64,000 bases of DNA from Saccharomycopsis fibuligera x Saccharomycopsis cf. fibuligera. Taxonomy: Eukaryota; Ascomycota; Saccharomycetes; Ascoideales; Saccharomycopsidaceae. Under the pieces are notes generated by a model. That model saw only the letters and a list, made by a program, of their open reading frames with translations, had not been told where the DNA came from and ran no database searches. The translations under genes were made by a program, and so were the position numbers. This document shows positions 31,571 through 40,970 of the stretch, in pieces; position 1 is the stretch's first letter; each line of letters begins with the position of its first letter. The DNA is taken from assembly GCA_001936135.1 (NCBI GenBank), contig CP012809.1:3769501-3833500 (forward strand), in the 5' to 3' direction.

Positions 31571-33013
31571 ATGGGACCAAAATCATTAGCAGATAATTCG
31601 ATGGCAGATGTGCTAGACTCAGAAATATTCAAATCTTTGGATAGCGAGGACTCTCAAAATTCTGACATAAAACATCAACCAAAAAGGAAAAAGACCAAAC
31701 ATAATGGAAGTAACAGCAAAAAAAACAACAAAAGTTTATTAAAAAAACGCAAATCCCTCAATTTGGAGATAGATTCCGATGTTGATGAAGACAGTAAAGG
31801 TAAAAAGACTAATAATGATGATATTGAAGAGCCTACAGATCAAAAGGATGAAAGCTTTATGCCATTTGGCAGTACACCATTTGCGAACAAGTTTTTCAAT
31901 CCTTCAAATTTGAGTTCTATTGATTTTTTGAATTCACCATTTTATAATAAACTCACTTCTTCAATTAATCGCAGATATTCAAATTTGAATTCCACCGCCA
32001 AAAAATCAAGTAGAAAAGACTCTTCACAAATGAATGATTTCTTGTTCAACTTGACATCTTCTCCTTCCAAAGCCACTTTCAAAGCAGATAATAGCATATA
32101 CAATAGTGCCACTAACAAGAGTTCCGAACAAATTAGTACTTCTTGTGGAACGACGCCATATTTAAACAAATATATTCACGTTTCTGATTTTTTAACCATT
32201 ACCCCTCAAAAGGATTCTTTTTCTGAGCTCAACATGATAAACCAAAGCTCATTATTGAAGTCAGTCAATAGAACACTGCGTCATAGAAATGTGCTAAGGA
32301 AAACTTTAGTAGATGAGACTAAAAGAGATGATGAGAGCACAAATACTCATAATGCGAATAATAATGGTAATGTCAATAATGGCAGTGGTTGTGGCAACAG
32401 TAACAGTAGCAGACCTGGAAGTAAAGAAGAAAGCATACTAGATTTGAATGCTGATTTTCTCAATGGATTGAACGATGAAGAGTTAGGGATTTATAAGACT
32501 GGCCTTTCTCCTTTTCTCAAAAGTGCTAGAAAAAAACGCCAATTTTCTCAAATAGACTCCCCAGTACGGACACCATTTAGCACAAACAAAGTGAGATTCA
32601 GCGAAAGAGATTTCAATGATAAGGATTTGGATGAGTTAAATAACGTGTTGATGAACTTTAAGACTCCAAAAAGTTTGAAAAAACGCATTGAAAATTTCGG
32701 CTTCAAAGATTTGAGTGAAAACATTGAAGATGAGTTGAATTTGCATAATGATCCAGCAACAACTAGCAGAGACGATCATGATTTAAAAAAGGAGAGTAGC
32801 GCTGACGATGCCACTGACGATGAAAATGCCACTGACAATGAAAGCGAAGAGCTAAATGAGCAAACTTCTAGTCAAAGTAGTCATGCTGGTCATTCGAAAT
32901 CAGTGACGCCTACCACTGCCAGTTTTAATGCTCCACAAAATCACCAACAGCAGCGCGCACAACTTCCGCAGCAGCAACAACTGTATCAACACCATCAGCA
33001 TCAAAGTCATAAT

Positions 33014-33075
<62 letters not shown>

Positions 33076-34903
33076 GCAACAGCAGCAACAGCCTCATCTT
33101 CAGTATTCGCACCAACATCAACAAGCATCACAACATCAACTACTATCACCCCCACTGCCAACACAGTTTGATCTACCAACATTTAGACCTATGCATGAAA
33201 TACCAACACCACCGATGGCTAACATGGCATTGACTCAACACCAATCACAACTACAGCAGCAGCAGCATAATCAAGTTCCACCGTCTGTTCCTTACAATAT
33301 TGATATCACTGCACCAATGGGGTTTGGAGCTCATCAGAGTCAATATTTACAAGGCGGGCATCAGCATGCTCAACAAAATCATCCTCAGCATCCTCAGACG
33401 GTGATTAATGGTCCACCTGGATATCCAATACAGCTCATGCCAGTCCAGCCTCCATCGTATTTACCAGCTCAAAATTCAGCATATCAATACATTGGCGCCA
33501 ATCCAAACATGCCATCGCAATACATAGTGCCTATACAGCAAGCACCGCCCCCTCCAGCGCCTCCTCCCCAATCACATTCACATTCTCCTACTCTTCCTCC
33601 ACAACAACAACAACAGCAATTGTTCCCACAAACGCAAATACTTGATCACCATAAAATTTCACAAAAAATGAATGGTGGGGTCAAAATCAGAGATTCTGCC
33701 AACGTAGCTAGTGACATCACCGAAGCCAAAAGCAAAGCATTCCAAACGCCATCAAAACAAAAAATCAGTGAATCTAATTCGCCATCAACAATTCTTGCAT
33801 CTAGTGCCAAAAAGTTACAGCGCGTTGACTATTTGCAAGCTAAGGACTATCCCTCAAGCCCAACACCGGATATTAATAGCAATAGTGGCAATATCAACAG
33901 AGAGCCAGTGCGCTCTCAGGTGGCGGCATTAGCAGCACTGCGAGCACCAAGTGGCATCTTCAATAATGACACAAACGCAAAAATTAGAGACGAGATCAGC
34001 AGTAACAACAGTAGCAATAACCCTTTATCATTTCCGTATGGCCATCGTTATTTTGGCAGTTCCCGCGAGCAAGATAGTTCACGGCTTAATGCCGCTGCGC
34101 TAGCAGCACGTTACATCCCATTTGTGGATGCCATTCCAACAATGGGCACTTTTGGTGATAATAAAAGAAAACCTCCAACAGCGACAAAGACATCATCAAT
34201 GACATTACCAACACCATCGTCATCTAACAACTATTATTCAAGCTTTAGTGGTAACAACGCCATTGGTAATCTCAACCGTGGTAGTAATGTTAATATTAAC
34301 TCAAACACTAATGTTAACAACAATAGCAGCAATACGAATAGTGGAAATATTAATGGTCGAAATCGTTTCCAGATTATTTTCGCAGACATAAAGTCAGTAT
34401 CTAGCTATTCCAATGACATGCAGAATCGCAAACCACGCCGCAAAAATCCGCATAGAAAGGCAGCAAAAGTTTCCAGTTTTACTCCAGGTTCTGCCATAGC
34501 AGCAGCTAATGCTACTAGTAGCACCAATACTGCTTCAACAATAGTACCAGCAGCAGATGAAAACAAAGAGAATATTACGTCTTATCGGCCAGTTATCCCA
34601 AAGAAGATAGACACAAAGATGATGATAAATGGTGGCGGAGCTGGAGGAATCAATAATAAAGCTGGCCTTGCGGAAATCAAAACGAATGCTTTGAATATCA
34701 ATAATAACAATATTAACGGTAACGTCAATATTAATGGTAATTTCAAAAATACCAATGTTTCAGCTGGAACTGGTACGATGAGCGAGATTGTTGGAAGTTT
34801 CAACAATAACAGGAGTGCAGATTGGAATGGTAGTGAAGGTATCGGTAACAACGATAGTGATAGTGTAAATGGTGGAACTATAAACGGGAACGAGTCGTGT
34901 TAA
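31571..34903 (+). CDS. NDD1: Ndd1-like G2/M transcriptional coactivator
   Basis: The 1,110-aa product is mostly low complexity. It resembles Ndd1, the coactivator that joins Mcm1-Fkh2 at G2/M promoters. The best evidence is RNRFQIIFADIKSVSSYSND at about residues 930-950, which parallels SKFQIIVANIDQFNQD near the C-terminus of S. cerevisiae Ndd1. Short Thr-Pro/Ser-Pro motifs that look like CDK sites match those in Ndd1 (GSTPFANKFF, TTPYLNKYI, DSPVRTPFSTNKVRFSE). The N-terminus is acidic and basic in turn, with a PKRKKTKH-type nuclear signal near residue 37. A long poly-Gln run (33014-33091) and a Pro/Gln-rich centre follow. The C-terminus is Asn/Gly-rich. There is no DNA-binding domain, as expected for a coactivator. 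The identification rests on short motifs. Confidence 0.85.
33014..33091 (+). repeat. CAG/CAA poly-Gln tract in the NDD1-like gene
   Basis: An uninterrupted run of 26 Gln codons mixing CAG and CAA, likely to vary in length between strains. Confidence 0.9.
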
Positions 34904-36188
34904 CATTTTTTTTCTTTTCTTTTTCTCTCTTTTTTTTTTTTTTTTTTTTTTTTTTGTTTTAGTTTGTTCATTTATTTTCTTTTCCACGCTTTTAAACGTC
35001 TTTAATGATTGGTTAACTTTTTGTTGTACTATTTTCGTTCTTTTTATTTTTATTTTTGTTGTTCATGTTTGTGTTTTACTGAGCTAAGCGAGGGAGATTT
35101 CTTTTTATGGTGTCTAGTTAATGATCAATGGTTACTGGTCAATCATAGTGTGTAATAATAGTTTCAAAAGTACATATTATTTATTATTTATTGATAATAC
35201 AGAAAGTGATTGATGATATGTGTTCAGCACTGCGAAAAAACTGATTTTTTTTTGTACCTTGATATTATGTCTATTAGCAATAGAAAATATGGGAGTGCCA
35301 GAATTAGAGCATGAATTTGGTAGATTTGTTTGCGTTGGCGCAAAACAATATTAGAATCTCATTTCATATTGATCAATGTGACAGATCAATTTAGACGGCA
35401 GAGTTTGATTCTAGAAAATTCAGTATGCTTAATTGACGCTCATACCTAAGAAAAGATGATTTCTTTGCCAATTCTTGAATATAACATCAAATGAATGAAT
35501 GCACACAAAGCCAAGTTCACCTGAGCAAGCACTTGAGTGTTGTATGTGTCTTGTGTCTTGCAGCACTCTGAAAAGTTACCGTAAGAGGAAATAATTAGGC
35601 TTTTTACAGGGTACGGAACCCCGTGTTTACTGATGAAGAAAAAATTGGCAAACTTCAACATTAGATTAAGCATCTACAATTAAATAGAAGGAACAAAGAT
35701 CGCCTCTGGCCAAACAAAAAGAGTGAATAGAATAAAATAGGACAGAAGAAGAAATAGTAAAGAATAGAAGTTTTTTAACCTAAATAGGATGATTGGATGG
35801 ACTTATCGTAGACTTGTGCTACAAAATAATATTAAAAAAAAACTTTTATTTTTGTAGACGCTTAAAAAGGAAAAATTATTAAAAAAAAACCCCCGGGTAC
35901 TGTAAGTTGATAAACGTGAAGAAAAAAAGAAAAAAAGAGAAAAAAAAAAAAAAGAAAATGGAATGTTGGGGTGCCTCGTGTGTGTGGTAGGTTTGTACCT
36001 AAAACAGCAGCATTGTTGAAAAAAAAAAAAAAAAAAAAAAAGGACCATGTAAAGAAGAAAAGTTAGAACATTGAAGAAAGTCAAAGAGATGAATTTTTGA
36101 AAACAGAAAAAAAAACCAAAGAAAAGAAAACCAGCAACCCAGAAGTGCTTCATTTTTTGGGCACTATGCCACAGTTAATTGTAAGAGT
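34904..36188. other. 1.3-kb convergent spacer
   Basis: The NDD1-like gene and the acid phosphatase converge here. It is dominated by T-runs (34930-34955) and A-runs (35930-36125). A Phe-rich minus-strand open frame over the A-runs is an artefact. I see no gene. Confidence 0.6.
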
Positions 36189-37844
36189 TTAATTTACTGG
36201 AACACCATCAGTAGCTTGAGCTTCTAAATCATAACCGCCGGAAAAACAAGCCTTGTTGAATTCAGCCTTATCCCACAAGGTATCCAAATATTCAACAAAC
36301 TTTTCAAATTCACACCACCCATCAGCTCTTTCTTCGCAAAATTCTGGAATGTTTTTGTGCAATGGTAAGGTGTGATCATTTAAAATAATATGGATGTATT
36401 TTTTGGCATCTGAGTTGCTTCCTGATGATTCAGCGTGACGGTCAGATGGCACTTCAGAATCACATTCAATGACTTCAAAATAAGTTTGAGAAGCAAATGG
36501 CACCACGGTAGAAACATCAAATGGTTGAGGGTTAGCAGCGGTATCACTGAAATTACTCTTAAATTGGTCAAACCCTAATGCAGCAAAAATATTAGTAATC
36601 ACCGAATCGTGAGTAAAGTCAAAATAAAGTTTTTGATTCAATGGGAAGAAAGTGGAGTTCTGATTCAAAGTACTGTTTTGTAAAGCTTGTCTAGATGGGT
36701 CATAGGTAGTGTTGGTGAGTCTATTTTTGAATTCCTCAACCCAGCCAATACCAAGAGCTCTACCGGTTTGAGCACCAAAGAAGTTGTCATTGTACCATGT
36801 CCAACTGAGGTAGTACTCGTAGTCTTCCCACTCTTGTTGAGTGAACAAGTTGCAAAATTGCGAAAAGCCCAAGTTGTTTGCCTCATAAGTACACAATTGT
36901 TGCATCTGGAAAACTTCCTTAGCGGTGAAGTTTAAACCTTCAACTTGGGTATTGAATCTTTCAGTAGCATTTTTCAAATAAGTGGTTAAAAAATTTGATG
37001 CTTTTTTGTCAGAAAGGCCCAATTTACTAATGTCGTCATTGACTGGACAATGGTCATATGGAGCCAAAGTGTTATTAAAACCTTCAGCTTCAATCAACAA
37101 TTCCAAGTTTGTGTATTTTTGCCAATTAGTGCCAAAGAACCCAATCAAAAAGTATTCGGCTGACATGGTCATTCTCTCTTGAGTGGTACTTCTGGAGACA
37201 AATTTACCATCAACATTGTCCCAATCAAACAATCTACCATATCTGAAAAAAGTTCTTGCACCTTTGTCAAACAATTGCTGGTTACCCAAGGTGGTCAAAA
37301 TGTTGTTACCTTGATCATATTCCCAAGAATTCAAGAATTCCAAGTCACCACTAGCTTTGAAGTCAGAATTGTTCTTGAGGAAATCAGGGAATTTGGAATC
37401 ATCAGTACTGTATCTAGTACCGTGTCTAGAAAGAACATGCACTTGGTCAATGTGACATTGGCCAGGCAAACCATATTCGAACACGCCCCAACCTTTCCCA
37501 ACATAATATGGAGAAATTGTGCCGAAAAGCTCAAAAATGTTTCTGTCGTCAGGTTTGTGGTCAGAACTTTGCACGGAAGTTTCAATTGGCTGCGGCAAGG
37601 AATATGACTTAGTTGGAGATCCGGTCTTTGGAGCAGCCTTGTCTGTTTGTGCCAAGAATGGGGCGCCAGCGGTCCTTGTTGGACCCAAGTACCCGATGTT
37701 TGTGGGAAAGAGGTTGTCTTTGCCAGCGGTTGGAGTGGCAGCAGAAGCAGCATCTTGCTCTTGATGATTGCTGTTTATTGGAAGAGCGGTGACGGTAGCG
37801 ATGCGGACCGCTAAGAGATAGAGCGATGCAAGGACAACAAGCAT
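36189..37844 (-). CDS. Secreted histidine acid phosphatase
   Basis: The product is a histidine acid phosphatase of the Pho3/Pho5/phytase branch, releasing phosphate from esters in the cell wall or periplasm. The catalytic motif is RHGTRYS (His141 in this numbering) and the proton-donor motif HD is at His412 (YFDFTHDSVIT). The start chosen is the ATG at 37844, which begins a good signal peptide (MLVVLASLYLLAVRIATVTA) and gives 551 aa. The frame stays open upstream to a GTG at 38234, through another ATG at 38072. However, that ATG lies only ~10 nt from a TATA-rich run and would place a poly-CTG tract before the signal sequence. Many Asn-X-Ser/Thr sites suggest heavy glycosylation. A Pho4-type E-box is 388 bp upstream, so phosphate starvation control is likely. 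Confidence 0.93.
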   Translation of the reverse strand: MLVVLASLYLLAVRIATVTALPINSNHQEQDAASAATPTAGKDNLFPTNIGYLGPTRTAGAPFLAQTDKAAPKTGSPTKSYSLPQPIETSVQSSDHKPDDRNIFELFGTISPYYVGKGWGVFEYGLPGQCHIDQVHVLSRHGTRYSTDDSKFPDFLKNNSDFKASGDLEFLNSWEYDQGNNILTTLGNQQLFDKGARTFFRYGRLFDWDNVDGKFVSRSTTQERMTMSAEYFLIGFFGTNWQKYTNLELLIEAEGFNNTLAPYDHCPVNDDISKLGLSDKKASNFLTTYLKNATERFNTQVEGLNFTAKEVFQMQQLCTYEANNLGFSQFCNLFTQQEWEDYEYYLSWTWYNDNFFGAQTGRALGIGWVEEFKNRLTNTTYDPSRQALQNSTLNQNSTFFPLNQKLYFDFTHDSVITNIFAALGFDQFKSNFSDTAANPQPFDVSTVVPFASQTYFEVIECDSEVPSDRHAESSGSNSDAKKYIHIILNDHTLPLHKNIPEFCEERADGWCEFEKFVEYLDTLWDKAEFNKACFSGGYDLEAQATDGVPVN

Positions 37845-38022
37845 GGCTGAGTTGAGGACGAGCGCGGAGAAGAGGAGTTTGCGGTGTATGGTTTTGCGGC
37901 AGGGAGGAGGAGGACGATGGTTATCAGAAGGGAAGAGGGAGGTAAAAAAGGAGGACTGCCGCTTCAGCGCGTGCTTGTGTTGGTTGCTGTTATTGTTTGT
38001 AGACAGCAGCTTCAGTAGCAGT

Positions 38023-38055
<33 letters not shown>

Positions 38056-38080
38056 GGCGGGAACAGCGGCATGGGAGGGC

Positions 38081-38112
38081 TATATATACAAATATATATA
38101 TATACGTATATA
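38081..38112 (-). promoter_or_regulatory. TATA element of the acid phosphatase gene
   Basis: Alternating TA-rich sequence 237-268 bp upstream of the chosen ATG at 37844, a suitable distance for a regulated yeast promoter. Confidence 0.6.
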
Positions 38113-38231
38113 GACACTGGAGCTGGAGTGGAGTGGAGTGGAGTATGCGAGTTATTAGCATCTGTGATGTTGTGGTGATGCAGCACTGGCGATGTTGGCT
38201 GGGATAAGCGGCGGCAAGTAGGGTAAATTAC

Positions 38232-38237
38232 CACGTG
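38232..38237. promoter_or_regulatory. Pho4-type E-box CACGTG(GGG)
   Basis: CACGTGGGG matches the high-affinity Pho4 site (CACGTG followed by G's). It is ~120 bp upstream of the phosphatase TATA run. Cbf1 can bind the same core, but the neighbouring phosphatase favours Pho4. Confidence 0.65.
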
Positions 38238-38731
38238 GGGGGAAGCACACGGTCCTTTTGGTCGATTGGCAGTAGTAAGCAGTAGCTGTTTACAGCATTA
38301 ATGTACCAGATGTATACATATATTCACCAATGGATAGGGTGCTGTAATTGCTATTGTTCCTGTTATTGTTATGGTCACTGTTTTTTGTGGTTTTTGTGTT
38401 GTTTGCGGAAAAAACGTGGTAAGCGACTTGCGCTAGTTGGTACGACAAGCGGCTGCAATGCGGCAATAATTATTAGAGTCCAACTGGGCAACTGGGCAAT
38501 CGACATCAATGCATTCGGCGGAAGCCTTTGCAAGATGTTCATCTAACGGCAGGTATGCTGGATACAGAGGGGGAATGCGTAGATGTGATAAGCAGAATAC
38601 TGCAATGCTGGTGTGGTTAGTCCGGCCATTCCAGTTCCAAATACCGCTACTGCGGGTGCATCGTTCCGCCTAGGCAAGAAATCTGAAAATGTAAACAGAA
38701 ACCGCTCCGGGGAGATGATGAGATGAGATAG

Positions 38732-39466
38732 ATGCAAACACACACCATCAACAGATATTATTCAATACACACACGCCCCATGATGAACGTGCTGCGTAAT
38801 CAACCGCAACCGCAGCAAAAACAACTGCAGCAGCCAAGCGACGACTTGGTCATCTATCAGGACCGTGGGCTTGCCAAAAATGCAAGACTCGTCCACGGAG
38901 TCAACCCGGTACTTCTTGTTGAAAAAATTACTAGGGAGAAAATTCAAGACTCAGTATACTGGAAACTCAACTGTTTTGGCATAAATGCTCTCACGTTTAT
39001 TGAAAAATCCGCAGATTTAAAGCTAATCGCTGGCAATAGTATCGCCAACTTGCCTTCACATTTCCAGTGCCTTATGCTCAAACTTCTCCAGATCCAGCCT
39101 AGCGATGAGATAGTGTTACAATTCCTTAATCAAAAATTTTTCAAATACCTTACTTGCGTGGCATTATTTTATATACGGCTTACTTTTCCATCACTGCAAG
39201 TCTATTCGCTATTAGAACCTTTTTATAACGATTATCGCAAAATACGCTTCCGCAGCAATGCATATTCACCAGTGGTACAATATCATATTGATGAGTTTGT
39301 TGATGATTTGTTGTCTAAAGAAAGAGTTTGTGATTTGATTTTACCTAGACTTACCAGCCGGATAGTTCTTGAAGATAATGAAGAGTTAGAGCCAAGGCAA
39401 AGTTTGCTTCAGGACAGTGATGATGAAAATAGCAGTGACGATGAAGTGGATGAGGAGGAGCAGTAG
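38732..39466 (+). CDS. PRP38: Pre-mRNA splicing factor Prp38
   Basis: The 244-aa product is Prp38, a U4/U6.U5 tri-snRNP-associated factor needed to activate the spliceosome (release of U4). The Prp38 domain runs from about residue 43 to 215: VNPVLLVEKITREKIQDSVYWKLNCFG and its continuation, then MLKLLQIQPSDEIVLQFL, FYIRLTFPSLQVYSLLEPF, YNDYRKIRFRS and DEFVDDLLSKERVCDLILPR. The C-terminal tail is acidic (DSDDENSSDDEVDEEEQ). The start at 38732 adds a short basic Gln/Pro-rich leader; Met17 or Met18 are possible alternative starts. The length matches S. cerevisiae Prp38 (242 aa). GATGAG repeats just upstream resemble PAC elements. Confidence 0.97.
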   Translation: MQTHTINRYYSIHTRPMMNVLRNQPQPQQKQLQQPSDDLVIYQDRGLAKNARLVHGVNPVLLVEKITREKIQDSVYWKLNCFGINALTFIEKSADLKLIAGNSIANLPSHFQCLMLKLLQIQPSDEIVLQFLNQKFFKYLTCVALFYIRLTFPSLQVYSLLEPFYNDYRKIRFRSNAYSPVVQYHIDEFVDDLLSKERVCDLILPRLTSRIVLEDNEELEPRQSLLQDSDDENSSDDEVDEEEQ

Positions 39467-40733
39467 AAGTTTTACTTACTTTGCTACTTACTGATATCAC
39501 GACTATCACTAATGCACTAAATATACAAAGCTATTCACTTTATACTTTAATATTCAGCAACTACATTATAAGACTCGCATAGAAGTGGAAAACCATGTGC
39601 ATGTATTTTTGTCGCTGCCACATTCTTTTCGGCACGCTTTCCAATTTTTAGTAGTTCAGGAAAGACAGAAAAAGTTAGTATCGCAAAAACGTGGGCCCCC
39701 GTCATGCATAAAGCACCAATTGGTCTTGTAAGTAACTAACAAACTAAACCAGGACCTTACACTATCGCACAATAAAAAGGCAAGACTCAGTAATCTACAC
39801 TGGGAACAGGGCCTATTCACAGCATTTTTGGGACGTTCGAGAATTTAAGTGTTTACGTTTACCGTTATGGCATGAATCCAGTGGCAATTACAAAGATCTC
39901 CTCCAAAGATTCCCGGATTTGGCAGACATGCTAACATGCTATTTCCACTGGCCTAATGCCAAGTAAACTAAATCTATCAGTTTTGTCAAACATTTCCTGA
40001 CTTTGCTTTTTTTAGCTTTGGCCTTTTGGTTCAAAATGAGAAACTCCTTGTCGAGCTCATATTGTTGCAATTTGATAAAGGCCATATCTTTCGTACTTTA
40101 AACATCATAAGTGCTAGTCGTTGCGATCGTGATGCGCAGCTATATACGGTACAGTCATACAATAGTCGAAACATACAAGAGCACCGGAATACCAAATCTT
40201 TATTTAGTGGGAATAATAATATGATGAGGTAAATTGGAAAAGCAAAACAGTATATGAATAAATGAGATAACTAAAAACTTTAAACTGAAATTATGTAAAT
40301 GAGAAACAGGAATAAAATAGTAGCGATTTAGAGTATGAACAAAAAAAAAAAATAAAAAAAATAAAAAAAAGTAAGATGGAAAAATATAATACAATTTAGG
40401 ATTCAAGTCAGTCAATCAATAAATCAGTAACTAAGTAAGAACGTAAATAGCAAAAAAAAATCAAATAGGCATTATAATCAGTCATTTTGTACCATAAAAT
40501 TTTTTAAAAAAAAAAAAAAAAAAATACAAAACATTCTAATTTTATTTCACATTCAACTATTACTTAAAGACTCAACGCTCGGATACTAGCTACTATTTTT
40601 CTCTCCTGATGAAACTGATGGTTTTGCTGCTGCTGCAACACTTGTTGATAGTGTTGCTTTAGGCACTTGTTGATAGTGTTGCTTTAGGCACTTGTTGATA
40701 GTGTTGCTTTAGGCACTTGTTGATAGTGTTGCT
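39467..40733. other. 1.3-kb convergent spacer with a 25-bp tandem repeat at its right end
   Basis: PRP38 and the CAB3-like gene converge here. The right end holds four copies of the 25-bp repeat whose fifth copy is coding. The rest is AT-rich with A-runs (40339-40372, 40502-40524). I see no RNA gene. Confidence 0.6.
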
Positions 40734-40763
40734 TTAGGCACTTGTTGATGGTGTTGCTTTAGG
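40639..40763. repeat. 25-bp tandem repeat, five copies, spanning the stop codon of the CAB3-like gene
   Basis: Five head-to-tail copies start at 40639, 40664, 40689, 40714 and 40739. The first four are identical; the fifth, inside the coding region, has one substitution (A to G on the plus strand). The unit is not a multiple of three. The stop codon (40734-40736) lies within the fourth copy. Confidence 0.95.
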
Positions 40764-40932
40764 CACCGACGAAGGCTTAACATCTTCGTCTGCATCATGA
40801 AAGTTTGATTCATCTTCATGATCATCGTTTTCTTCTTCTTCAGGTATTTCGGAAATTGTACGTTTTTGTAATTTGGTACGAGTGTTTATCCTCTGTAGAG
40901 TATTGTCATCGAAATCATCATCATCATCGTCC

Positions 40933-40970
<38 letters not shown>

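Larger units (their letters stand above)
37845..38731. promoter_or_regulatory. Divergent promoter of the acid phosphatase and PRP38
   Basis: This 887-bp region contains, reading from the phosphatase, a (CAG)n run (38019-38053), a TATA-rich run (38081-38112), a CACGTG E-box (38232-38237), and GATGAG repeats next to the PRP38 ATG (38714-38728). An upstream in-frame ATG for the phosphatase lies at 38072. Confidence 0.65.

Noticed and set aside
35803-36153. 116-codon Phe-rich minus-strand frame
   Set aside because: Produced by A-runs in a convergent 3' spacer; no real protein composition.
38301-38546. GTGCTGTAAT near 38339 as a possible SRP RNA Alu motif
   Set aside because: The surrounding sequence is a TGTTATTG-type simple repeat and no SRP helices form.
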